A program made the position numbers and the translations under genes. Below the pieces are notes generated by a model. The model worked only from the letters and a program-made list of their open reading frames with translations, was not told the origin of the DNA and did not search any database. DNA of 6,093 bases, from the NCBI GenBank assembly GCA_002430835.1, contig DJDA01000065.1:1-6093 (forward strand), read 5' to 3'. Source of the DNA: Brevundimonas sp. UBA5936. Its GTDB lineage: Bacteria; Pseudomonadota; Alphaproteobacteria; Caulobacterales; Caulobacteraceae. Shown piece by piece: positions 1 to 5,217 of this stretch (position 1 is the stretch's first letter; each line of letters starts with the position of its first letter).

Positions 1-222
1 GACGACGGTGCGGCCGTCCTGGCGCACCCGCGCGCGCGATCCCACGACCCCGGCGAACTCGATCTTGGTGAAGCCGGCGTTGGCGCCGATACGGATCTCG
101 ACCGGCGCGCCGGCCTGGGCCAGCGAGGGCGCCGGGGCCAGGGGCGCGAAGACGACGACGCCCGCCGCGGCGGCCGCCACGGTCGTCTGCAGAACGCGCT
201 TCTTGGCGGTGGCCCCGGACAT
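1..222 (-). CDS. Exported protein of unknown function, N-terminal fragment (runs off left edge)
   Basis: The 74 visible codons begin with a clear Sec-type signal peptide: a basic n-region (KKR at residues 7-9), an Ala/Val-rich hydrophobic core at about 13-29, and a likely signal peptidase I site at AQA/G (37/38). The mature part opens with a beta-rich segment, VEIRIGANAGFTKIEFAGVV at 41-60, then short strands to the edge. That pattern loosely recalls the N-terminal AMIN-type beta domain, or the start of a periplasmic TPR protein, but I cannot assign a family from 37 mature residues. The ATG at 222 is the only usual start upstream, because an in-frame TAA lies at 250-252. No Shine-Dalgarno sequence precedes it. 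The gene is divergent from the DUF983 gene and shares a 171-bp intergenic region with it. The visible part is open throughout with normal GC-rich codon use, so it is probably a real gene. Confidence 0.72.
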   Translation of the reverse strand, partial: MSGATAKKRVLQTTVAAAAAGVVVFAPLAPAPSLAQAGAPVEIRIGANAGFTKIEFAGVVGSRARVRQDGRTVV

Positions 223-244
223 ATCGCGCGCATGCTCGCGCGAA

Positions 245-278
245 GGGCTTTAATCGCGGTTAACGGGGCTTAAATCGC
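245..278. promoter_or_regulatory. Candidate operator: three TTAA boxes at 10-bp period within a 13-bp direct repeat
   Basis: TTAA occurs at 250-253, 260-263 and 270-273, an exact 10-bp period. The outer two lie in near-identical 13-mers, GGGCTTTAATCGC (245-257) and GGGCTTAAATCGC (266-278), offset by 21 bp. The array ends 28 bp upstream of the minus-strand start at 222 and lies 116 bp upstream of the DUF983 start. Caulobacterales CtrA binds TTAA-N7-TTAA. The spacing here is N6, so it is not a canonical CtrA box, though the minus strand does read TTAACC at the middle copy. Role inferred only. Confidence 0.4.
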
Positions 279-381
279 AGAAAACAAAGCCCTGCCCGCC
301 AACCTTCCCACGTGGATAGGACAAAACACCCGCTTGCGTCCGGGCGCCCGAAGGCCGAAACCATCAGCCATCGTTCTTTTC

Positions 382-386
382 AGGAA
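382..386 (+). promoter_or_regulatory. Ribosome binding site that fixes the DUF983 GTG start
   Basis: AGGAA sits 7 nt before the GTG at 394. An upstream in-frame ATG at 334 has no such site and would add a basic stretch unlike the family, so the GTG is preferred. Confidence 0.6.
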
Positions 387-393
387 CAGCCTC

Positions 394-846
394 GTGTCCG
401 ACCCTGTCTATCCCCCGTTGAGCCCGCTCAAGACCGGCCTGCGCGCCCGCTGCCCCCGCTGCGGCGAGGGCCCGGTGTTCAAGGGTTATCTCAGCCTGCG
501 CGAATCCTGCCCGGAGTGCGGCCTGGATTACAGCTTCGCCGATCCGGCGGACGGCCCGGCCTTCTTCGTCATGTGCGCGGTCGGCATCGTCGGCATGATC
601 GCCTTCATGATCTTCGAGTTCACCGTGCACCCGCCGATCTGGGTCCACTTCGTCGTGACCTTCCCGATCCTGGCGGCCATGTGCCTGTGGGTGCTGCGGC
701 CCTTCAAGGGCTGGATGGTGGCCGAACAGTATTTCCACAAGGCCGAGGAAGCCACCTTCGTCAGCGTCGGCAAGCACGGCGAAGGCTACGGCTGGCGCGG
801 TCAGGCTGAGCGCGCCGCCAAGGCCGCCGCCCGCGACAAGGACTGA
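394..846 (+). CDS. DUF983 family membrane protein with N-terminal zinc ribbon
   Basis: The 150-residue protein matches the DUF983 pattern from end to end. A four-cysteine ribbon is formed by CPRC (C20, C23) and CPEC (C39, C42), followed by the family-like stretch GLDYSFADPADGPAFF (43-58). Two transmembrane helices follow at about 56-76 and 82-102, with the conserved PPIWVH loop at 80-85 between them, then LRPFKGWMVAEQYFHKA (101-117). The C-terminal tail is Ala/Lys/Arg-rich and probably cytoplasmic. The cysteines would bind one zinc ion at the membrane surface. The biochemical role of DUF983 proteins is not established; in some alphaproteobacteria they lie near cytochrome oxidase genes, but no such genes are visible here. 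The GTG start is supported by AGGAA 7 nt upstream and by the usual family length. The gene is convergent with the amidohydrolase gene, with only 27 bp between stops. Family call firm, function unknown. Confidence 0.9.
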   Translation: MSDPVYPPLSPLKTGLRARCPRCGEGPVFKGYLSLRESCPECGLDYSFADPADGPAFFVMCAVGIVGMIAFMIFEFTVHPPIWVHFVVTFPILAAMCLWVLRPFKGWMVAEQYFHKAEEATFVSVGKHGEGYGWRGQAERAAKAAARDKD

Positions 847-873
847 GCGGCGGCCTCTTTCTAGGCAGTCGGA

Positions 874-2190
874 TCAGTCGGCCCGGAAGACCTGGCCGCC
901 CTTCATCACGAAACGCACGCGCTCCAGTTCCGTGACGTCCGTCAGCGGATCGCCGCTGACCGCAACCAGGTCGGCGGGCATGCCCGGCGCCAGACGACCG
1001 GCTTCGTTCTGGATGCGCAGGTGCTCGGCGGCGCCGGTGGTGGCCGCCTGGATCGCCTCAAGCGGCGTCAGACCCGCGCGGACCAGCAAGGCGAACTCCC
1101 GAGCGTTGTCGCCGTGCGCCGAGACGCCCGAGTCGGTGCCGAAGGCGATCTTGACCCCGCCGCGATGGGCGCGCGCGGCCATGTCCAGCATCTTGGGTCC
1201 GGCTTCCAGCGCCTTGGCCGTCTGGGCCGGGGTGAAGAAGTTGTCCGGGCTGGAGGCGACGCGGGCCACGAAATCGCCCGCCATCAGCGTCGGCACCAGC
1301 CAGGCGTTGTTCGCCTTGAACATCCGGATGGAGTCGTCATCCAGATAGGTGCCGTGCTCAATCGAGTCGCCGCCCGCCTTCAGGAAGGCGTTGACGCCGT
1401 CGCCGCCGTGGGCGTGGGCGGTGACCTGGCGGCCCATGCGATGGGCGACCTCGACGATCGAAGCCAGCTCGTCTTCGGTGAACTGTTGCGCCAGACCTGC
1501 CGCCGTATTGGACAGGACGCCGCCGGTAGCCGTGATCTTGATGATGTCAGCGCCCGCGCGTACCTGCATGCGGACAGCGCGGCGGCAGTCTTCCGGACCC
1601 GAGCAGATGCTCTCGGGCGACATCAGGTGCAGGATGTCGTCGCGATAGCCGTTGACGTCGCCGTGGCCCCCGTGGACCGAGACGGCCGAACCGGCGGCGA
1701 TGATGCGCGGTCCGGGCACGTCGCCCGTGCGAATGGCGTCGCGCAGGGCGAAGATGGATTCGTTCGTCGCCCCCAGGTCGGCCACCGTGGTGAAGCCCGC
1801 ATTGAGCGTGCGCCGCGCATACCGCGCGCCGACCATCGCCTGGGCCGCGTTGGACTGCGTCAGTCCGTCGAGGCGCGAATTCGGGTTCGATTCGAAAGTC
1901 AGGTGGACGTGGCTGTCGATCAGTCCCGGCAGGACGAAGGCCGAGCGCAGGTCGACGACGTCGCCCTCGCCGACGAAGCCGTCGCGGATCTCGACGATCT
2001 GGTTCCCTTGGATCACGAGAGTTTTATCGCGCAGCACCCGGCCGCTGGCCGGATCGGCCAAAAGCCGCCCCACTTGAACGAACTTCGTCGGCTGTTCAGC
2101 AGAAACCGACGCAGGCGCCGGGGTTTGGCGCGCTTCGGCGCCGGTCGCGGCCAGAACGGCCGCGGTCACAATCAGGGCAAGCTTTTTCAT
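874..2190 (-). CDS. Secreted COG1228-type amidohydrolase (Xaa-Pro/Xaa-Arg dipeptidase-like metal hydrolase)
   Basis: The full-length 438-residue protein has a signal peptide (MKKLALIVTAAVLAATGAEA, cleavage about 20/21), so it should work in the periplasm or outside the cell. The amidohydrolase-superfamily metal centre is complete: HxH at H94/H96 (DSHVH), a lysine likely to be carbamylated at K218 (DIIKITATGG), histidines at H259/H261 (TAHAHG) and H279 (SIEHGT), and the strand-8 aspartate D353 (FGTDSG). The C-terminal beta-sandwich signature APGMPADLVAVSGDPL (401-416) follows. Within the superfamily this looks like the imidazolonepropionase-related COG1228 group, which includes characterised bacterial prolidases and Caulobacter enzymes that release C-terminal residues from dipeptides. 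Dipeptide or N-acyl-amino-acid hydrolysis is the best guess; exact specificity cannot be read from sequence. GGGAGGG lies 4 nt before the ATG. It is divergent from the L,D-transpeptidase gene and convergent with the DUF983 gene. No active-site residue is missing. Confidence 0.9.
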   Translation of the reverse strand: MKKLALIVTAAVLAATGAEARQTPAPASVSAEQPTKFVQVGRLLADPASGRVLRDKTLVIQGNQIVEIRDGFVGEGDVVDLRSAFVLPGLIDSHVHLTFESNPNSRLDGLTQSNAAQAMVGARYARRTLNAGFTTVADLGATNESIFALRDAIRTGDVPGPRIIAAGSAVSVHGGHGDVNGYRDDILHLMSPESICSGPEDCRRAVRMQVRAGADIIKITATGGVLSNTAAGLAQQFTEDELASIVEVAHRMGRQVTAHAHGGDGVNAFLKAGGDSIEHGTYLDDDSIRMFKANNAWLVPTLMAGDFVARVASSPDNFFTPAQTAKALEAGPKMLDMAARAHRGGVKIAFGTDSGVSAHGDNAREFALLVRAGLTPLEAIQAATTGAAEHLRIQNEAGRLAPGMPADLVAVSGDPLTDVTELERVRFVMKGGQVFRAD

Positions 2191-2216
2191 TCATCCCTCC
2201 CGTTACTGAGGCGCGC

Positions 2217-2244
2217 AACATAACCGTTCCAATCTTTGCGCCAA
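2217..2244 (-). promoter_or_regulatory. Candidate sigma-70-type promoter for the amidohydrolase gene
   Basis: On the minus strand TTGGCG (2239-2244) is followed after 16 nt by TATGTT (2217-2222), each matching 4 of 6 positions of the classical boxes. It lies 26 nt upstream of the amidohydrolase start and leaves room for the GGGAGGG ribosome site at 2195-2201. Prediction by eye only. Confidence 0.35.
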
Positions 2245-2275
2245 GGCCAAGGTTGCCTTGCACGGACGGTTCATG

Positions 2276-2297
2276 AAACAAGCCGATACAGTTGTTT
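2276..2297. promoter_or_regulatory. AT-rich inverted repeat AAACAA-N10-TTGTTT upstream of the L,D-transpeptidase gene
   Basis: Perfect 6-bp arms at 2276-2281 and 2292-2297 are separated by 10 bp, in a region otherwise rich in G+C. The dyad sits 19 bp before the L,D-transpeptidase start codon, where a dimeric regulator could act. Function is inferred from shape and position only. Confidence 0.25.
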
Positions 2298-2304
2298 AAC
2301 GTGC

Positions 2305-2310
2305 GAGGGG
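2305..2310 (+). promoter_or_regulatory. Ribosome binding site that fixes the L,D-transpeptidase start
   Basis: GAGGGG lies 6 nt before the ATG at 2317. The reading frame is open further upstream to an ATG at 2236, but that start lacks a site and would bury the lipoprotein signal 27 residues into the protein. Confidence 0.65.
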
Positions 2311-2316
2311 CGTCGC

Positions 2317-3015
2317 ATGCGGCTTTCCAGACGTGGCTTGATCCTGGGCGGTTCGGCCCTGTTGGCGGGGTGTTCCTCCGCCGCCTCCACCACCAGCCTT
2401 CAGCTCGCCGGAGCCGTCGCGCCTACGCTTCCGACCCTGCCTGAGCGGGCGGCGGCGGCTCATGTTCAGGTCGCAGAGGCTGGAACGACGATCGATCCCC
2501 ACGGCGTCGTCCGCAAGGATCTGCTCGAACGCGCCCGCGCCGCCATGGACGTGCACGGCCACAAGATCAGCCGTCGCGACCGCATGTATCTGGTCGATTT
2601 CCAGAAGTTCTCGGGCGAGGACCGCTTCTACGAGGTTGATCTGGAAGGCGGCTGGGTCACGGCCTATCGCACCAGCCACGGGCGCGGCTCGGACCCGGCG
2701 CATTCAGGCTATGCGCAGCAGTTCTCGAACCGTCCGGACAGCCATATGTCGTCCATCGGCGCCTACGCCACGGCGGGCGCCAGCTGGGGCAGCCAGCAGG
2801 GACCGAACGTCCTGCTGGACGGGCTGGAGTATTCCAACAACCTGGCGCGCGAACGGGCCATCATCATCCACGGCGCCGACTACGCCGACCCCGCCTTCCT
2901 GGCGCGCCAGGGCAAGCTGGGCCGGTCCTACGGCTGCTTCTCCGTGTCCCACGCCGACCTGATCCCCCTGCGCGAACGCATGGGCGAAGGTCGGCTGCTG
3001 TTCGCCATGACCTGA
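2317..3015 (+). CDS. Lipoprotein with murein L,D-transpeptidase catalytic domain (YkuD_2-like, PF13645 type)
   Basis: The 232-residue protein starts with SRRGLILGGSALLAGC, a twin-arginine-like n-region (R5, R6) running into a lipobox with acceptor C19. It is therefore probably exported by Tat, or by Sec, and lipid-anchored; S20 at position +2 would favour the outer membrane by the E. coli rule. A low-complexity linker (about 20-60) leads to the catalytic domain. The key motif is AIIIHGADYADP (181-192; H185) followed by LGRSYGCFSV (201-210), where C207 in the SxGC motif is the expected nucleophile. This spacing and the HGADY block are typical of the L,D-transpeptidase family PF13645, a branch of the YkuD fold. 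Such enzymes are expected to act on peptidoglycan tetrapeptides, making 3-3 cross-links or related exchanges; activity of this branch is poorly tested. The gene is divergent from the amidohydrolase gene and followed by a hairpin repeat 9 bp after its stop. Confidence 0.88.
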   Translation: MRLSRRGLILGGSALLAGCSSAASTTSLQLAGAVAPTLPTLPERAAAAHVQVAEAGTTIDPHGVVRKDLLERARAAMDVHGHKISRRDRMYLVDFQKFSGEDRFYEVDLEGGWVTAYRTSHGRGSDPAHSGYAQQFSNRPDSHMSSIGAYATAGASWGSQQGPNVLLDGLEYSNNLARERAIIIHGADYADPAFLARQGKLGRSYGCFSVSHADLIPLRERMGEGRLLFAMT

Positions 3016-3024
3016 CATAACGAT

Positions 3025-3055
3025 CGTCACCCTCGGACTTGTTCCGAGGGCCTAT
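3025..3055 (+). repeat. Palindromic 31-bp repeat, copy 1 (hairpin after the L,D-transpeptidase gene)
   Basis: Arms CCCTCGGA (3030-3037) and TCCGAGGG (3043-3050) form a perfect 8-bp stem around the 5-nt loop CTTGT. The unit is flanked by CGTCA on the left and CCTAT on the right. It recurs in opposite orientation at 3125-3155 with 3 differences over 31 bp. It starts 9 bp after the stop at 3015 and could end or protect that transcript, but no T-run follows. It resembles the dispersed REP-like palindromes common between genes of GC-rich alphaproteobacteria. Confidence 0.8.
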
Positions 3056-3124
3056 CGTTCTACAGGCGCCGCATCGGGCTTAAGAGCGCGTCATAAGAAC
3101 CAACCGCCGCGCCTAACGGCCGCC

Positions 3125-3155
3125 ATGGGCCCTCGGGACAAGCCCGAGGGTGACG
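3125..3155 (-). repeat. Palindromic 31-bp repeat, copy 2, inverted (hairpin after purD)
   Basis: Arms CCCTCGGG (3130-3137) and CCCGAGGG (3143-3150) form a perfect 8-bp stem around ACAAG. Read on the minus strand it matches the copy at 3025-3055. Two of the three differences are the two bases of one stem pair, A-T in copy 1 and G-C here, so pairing is kept. It begins 5 bp beyond the purD stop codon. Together the two copies bracket 69 bp and may act as a bidirectional terminator between the convergent genes. Confidence 0.8.
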
Positions 3156-3160
3156 TAATT

Positions 3161-4438
3161 TTAGCGTGGCTCCAGCGCCCGCCAGCCGATGTCGGTGCGG
3201 TGGAAACCGCCCGGCCAGTCGATCTTGGCGATGGCCTCATAGGCGCGCTCGCGCGCCTGGGCCACGTCGTCGCCATAGGCGCAGACGTTCAGCACACGGC
3301 CGCCCGCCGCCGCCAGGGCGCCGTCGTCGCGCAGCTTGGTCCCCGCGTGGAAGACCTGGACGTGCGGGCCGAAGTCCTGATCCGCGCCCCGGATGACCGA
3401 GCCTTCCAGCGGGCTGTCGGGATAGCCCTTGGCCGCCAGCACCACGCAGATCACCACGCCCGGCTTGAACGCCGGGGCCGGCGCCTGGGTCAGGTCGCCG
3501 CGCGCGCAGGCCAGCAGCAGCGGCACGACATCGCCGTCGAACCGCATCATCAGCACCTGGCATTCCGGGTCGCCGAAACGGGCGTTGAACTCGACCACCT
3601 TGGGGCCTTCGGCCGTCGCCATAAGCCCGACATAGAGGACGCCGCGATAGGGGGCGCCTTCCTGGGCCATCTTCTGAATGGTCGGAACGACCACGCGGTC
3701 GTTCGCCGCCTGGGTGAAAGCCGCCGTGAAGACGGGCGCGGGTGAATAGGCGCCCATGCCGCCGGTGTTAGGGCCCAGATCGCCGTCGAAGGCGCGCTTG
3801 TGATCCTGGGCGCCGCCGAACAGCACGGCCCGCGTTCCGTCCGACAGGGCGAAGAGGGAGCCCTCCTCCCCGTCCATGAATTCCTCGATCACCACGCGCG
3901 ACCCGGCCGAGCCGAACCGGCCGCCCAGCATCCGCTCGATCTCGGCCTCGGCGTCGGCGCGATCGGGGCTGATGGCCACGCCCTTGCCCGCCGCCAGGCC
4001 GTCGGCCTTGATGACGTAGGGAGCCGAATACTGGTCCAGCGCCGCCTTGGCCGAGGCGACGTCCTCATAGACGCCATAGCCCGCCGTCGGGATGCCGTGA
4101 CGTTGCAGGAAGGCCTTGGAGAAGGCCTTCGACGTCTCCAGCTGCGCCGCCGCCTGCGTCGGGCCGAAGCAGGGAATGCCCGCCGCGTTCAGCCGGTCGG
4201 CCAGCCCCTCGGCCAGGGCCGATTCCGGGCCGACCACGACCAGGTCCGCCTTTATCTCGCGCGCCAGGGCCGCCAGGCCTTCGGCGTCAGTCGCCTTCAG
4301 GTCCGGGCGCATCTCGCCCAGCTTGGCCATGCCCGGATTACCGGGCGCGACGACGAGCCGCGTCACCAGCGGCGACTGGGCGATCTTCCAGGCCAGGGCG
4401 TGTTCGCGCCCCCCCGATCCGACGAGCAGAATGTTCAT
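3161..4438 (-). CDS. purD: Phosphoribosylamine-glycine ligase (GAR synthetase)
   Basis: This enzyme joins glycine to 5-phosphoribosylamine with ATP to give glycinamide ribonucleotide, the second step of de novo purine synthesis, in the cytoplasm. The 425-residue length is normal. The N-terminal domain shows VGSGGREHA (6-14) and APGNPGMA (31-38), then VVVGPESALAEGLAD (67-81). The ATP-grasp part shows KADGLAAGKGV (144-154), EEFMDGEEGSLF (185-196), DHKR (212-215) and the GPNTGGMGAYSP loop (222-233). RFGDPECQ (287-294) is the diagnostic GARS signature with the metal-binding acidic residue. The C-terminal domain ends in DIGWRALE. All are intact. No clear ribosome site precedes the ATG; the upstream bases are C-rich, and a promoter-like TTGACC box lies 30 nt away, so the mRNA may have a very short or absent leader. 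The two envelope genes upstream point the same way, with a 73-bp gap. Confidence 0.98.
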   Translation of the reverse strand: MNILLVGSGGREHALAWKIAQSPLVTRLVVAPGNPGMAKLGEMRPDLKATDAEGLAALAREIKADLVVVGPESALAEGLADRLNAAGIPCFGPTQAAAQLETSKAFSKAFLQRHGIPTAGYGVYEDVASAKAALDQYSAPYVIKADGLAAGKGVAISPDRADAEAEIERMLGGRFGSAGSRVVIEEFMDGEEGSLFALSDGTRAVLFGGAQDHKRAFDGDLGPNTGGMGAYSPAPVFTAAFTQAANDRVVVPTIQKMAQEGAPYRGVLYVGLMATAEGPKVVEFNARFGDPECQVLMMRFDGDVVPLLLACARGDLTQAPAPAFKPGVVICVVLAAKGYPDSPLEGSVIRGADQDFGPHVQVFHAGTKLRDDGALAAAGGRVLNVCAYGDDVAQARERAYEAIAKIDWPGGFHRTDIGWRALEPR

Positions 4439-4444
4439 GGGGGC

Positions 4445-4473
4445 GGAATGGCCGCACGCGCCGTCCCGGTCAA
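4445..4473 (-). promoter_or_regulatory. Candidate Caulobacter-type housekeeping promoter close to purD
   Basis: On the minus strand TTGACCG (4467-4473) is followed after 14 nt by GCCATTCC (4445-4452), a partial match to the Caulobacter housekeeping boxes TTGACGS and GCTANAWC. The -35 is good and the -10 weak. The -10 ends 6 nt before the purD ATG at 4438, so transcription would begin at or very near the start codon. Confidence 0.33.
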
Positions 4474-4511
4474 GCGCCGGAAAGGGTTAGCGGCCCCTTG
4501 GGTCACGCAAA

Positions 4512-4931
4512 TCAGGGAACCCAGGCGGGCAAGGCCTTCAACTGCGCCAGCGTCATGGTCGACACCAGGTCGTAGGCGTCGCCTTCCTTGCGGGTGGTCA
4601 GACCATCCAGCGGAATGCGCACCCAGCGCGGCCCCCCCTCGCCTGCCGGCTCGATGATCAGGCCGGTGACGGCGCCCGAGGCGTCCACATCGACCCGCTG
4701 GACATCGCCCAGATCGACGCCCGCCGGCGTGATGATGTCGGCGTCCTCCAACTGAGCCACGGTCAGGCCCAGCGCCATGACCCCGGCCGCAGCGGCGGGC
4801 GCGCCAGCCATGGTCGGCGCCGAGGCGGCGTCGGGCGAGGCCTCGGGCGTCTTATCGGGCTTGGCCGGCGGCTGCGAACAGGCCGCCAGCAGGGCCGCAG
4901 CCGAGGCGGCCGCGAACAAGGTCTTCATCAT
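4512..4931 (-). CDS. Putative lipoprotein with PRC-barrel-like domain
   Basis: The 139-residue product begins with a lipoprotein signal (MMKTLFAAASAAALLAACSQ) in which LAAC ends at C18, the likely lipidated residue; S19 at +2 would favour outer-membrane sorting. A Pro/Ala-rich linker (about 20-52) follows. The C-terminal part (about 56-137) has the strand pattern of a PRC barrel: LEDADIITPAGVDLGDVQRV (61-80), VDASGAVTGLIIEP (82-95), RWVRIPLDGL (102-111). PRC-barrel domains occur in the ribosome factor RimM and photosynthetic reaction-centre H subunits, and also as small exported domains of unknown role, as here. AGGAGGG (4936-4942) is an excellent ribosome site. Two ATGs in a row (4931, 4928) are both usable, and the second gives the more usual spacing. 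The site starts 4 nt after the stop of the upstream membrane-protein gene, so the two are probably one operon. The PRC call is by pattern; function unknown. Confidence 0.8.
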   Translation of the reverse strand: MMKTLFAAASAAALLAACSQPPAKPDKTPEASPDAASAPTMAGAPAAAAGVMALGLTVAQLEDADIITPAGVDLGDVQRVDVDASGAVTGLIIEPAGEGGPRWVRIPLDGLTTRKEGDAYDLVSTMTLAQLKALPAWVP

Positions 4932-4935
4932 CGAA

Positions 4936-4942
4936 CCCTCCT
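4936..4942 (-). promoter_or_regulatory. Strong ribosome binding site for the PRC lipoprotein gene
   Basis: AGGAGGG on the minus strand is 4 nt from the first ATG (4931) and 7 nt from the second (4928). It lies in the 15-bp gap after the upstream stop codon at 4947, which supports co-transcription of the two genes. Confidence 0.7.
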
Positions 4943-4946
4943 GTCT

Positions 4947-5126
4947 TTAGATCAGGGCCGAGACCACATAGACGCCGGCGCCGGCCAGAAGAATCAGCCC
5001 CAGAACCAGCCACGGGCTGAGCGTCGGATTGTTGCTGCGACGCGCCAGTTCGCGCTCGCGCGCCTGATCGGGCGGCAGGTCGTCGGCCGTCGGCTCTTCC
5101 GAAAACGGGTCTGGAGACTGCACCAT
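4947..5126 (-). CDS. Small single-span membrane protein of unknown function
   Basis: From the ATG at 5126 the product is 59 residues. It has an acidic, Pro-rich N-terminal part (SPDPFSEEPTADDLPPDQ, 4-21), a basic stretch RERELARR (23-30), and one C-terminal transmembrane helix, PWLVLGLILLAGAGVYVVSA (38-57... about 39-58), ending almost at the stop. This tail-anchored shape suggests a cytoplasmic N-terminus and inner-membrane anchoring. I do not recognise a family. The frame stays open to an ATG at 5219 (90 residues), which has GGAGG only 2 nt upstream and abuts the xseA start. The added residues are Ala/Arg/Pro-rich and look like translated intergenic DNA, so I prefer 5126, although that start lacks a visible ribosome site. 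The 15-bp gap to the PRC lipoprotein gene suggests an operon. Existence is fairly likely because the hydrophobic helix is well formed. Confidence 0.62.
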   Translation of the reverse strand: MVQSPDPFSEEPTADDLPPDQARERELARRSNNPTLSPWLVLGLILLAGAGVYVVSALI

Positions 5127-5182
5127 GATCGGCGAACGCGCGCGGGGACGCGCCCGTTCCGCCACGCTTGCCGACCATGTCT

Positions 5183-5210
5183 TTGCGGGCGCGGCGGCGA
5201 CGGCTAGGGT
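5183..5210 (+). promoter_or_regulatory. Candidate Caulobacter-type housekeeping promoter abutting xseA
   Basis: TTGCGGG (5183-5189) and GCTAGGGT (5203-5210) are separated by 13 nt and resemble the Caulobacter housekeeping boxes TTGACGS and GCTANAWC. The -10 ends 7 nt before the ATG at 5218, so initiation would fall at the start codon. The same AGGG (5206-5209) could instead serve as a weak ribosome site 8 nt from the ATG for a transcript starting further upstream. The two readings exclude each other for any one transcript. Confidence 0.35.
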
Positions 5211-5217
5211 GTGCGCC

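Noticed and set aside
250..273. Canonical CtrA box
   Set aside because: The TTAA copies are separated by 6 rather than 7 bases, so I call it only a candidate operator.
334..393. Upstream ATG extension of the DUF983 gene
   Set aside because: It would add 20 residues unlike the family and has no ribosome site, whereas the GTG at 394 has AGGAA at good spacing.
853..866. Hairpin GCCT-N6-AGGC between the convergent DUF983 and amidohydrolase genes as a terminator
   Set aside because: The stem is only 4 bp and no T-run follows; too weak to call.
1021..2223. 400-codon plus-strand open frame opposite the amidohydrolase gene
   Set aside because: It lies antisense to a complete enzyme with all active-site residues. 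Its product is Arg/Asp/Gly/Val-rich with no domain pattern, typical of GC-rich antisense frames.
2241..2260. Tandem CCAAGG with a short CAAGG-TTG-CCTTG dyad as an operator
   Set aside because: The arms are 5 bp with a 3-base loop, and the copy overlaps the proposed -35 box; not distinguishable from chance.
3125..4657. Two long plus-strand open frames (206 and 285 codons) opposite purD
   Set aside because: purD is intact on the minus strand with its diagnostic signatures. The opposite frames have Arg/His-rich products without recognisable domains.
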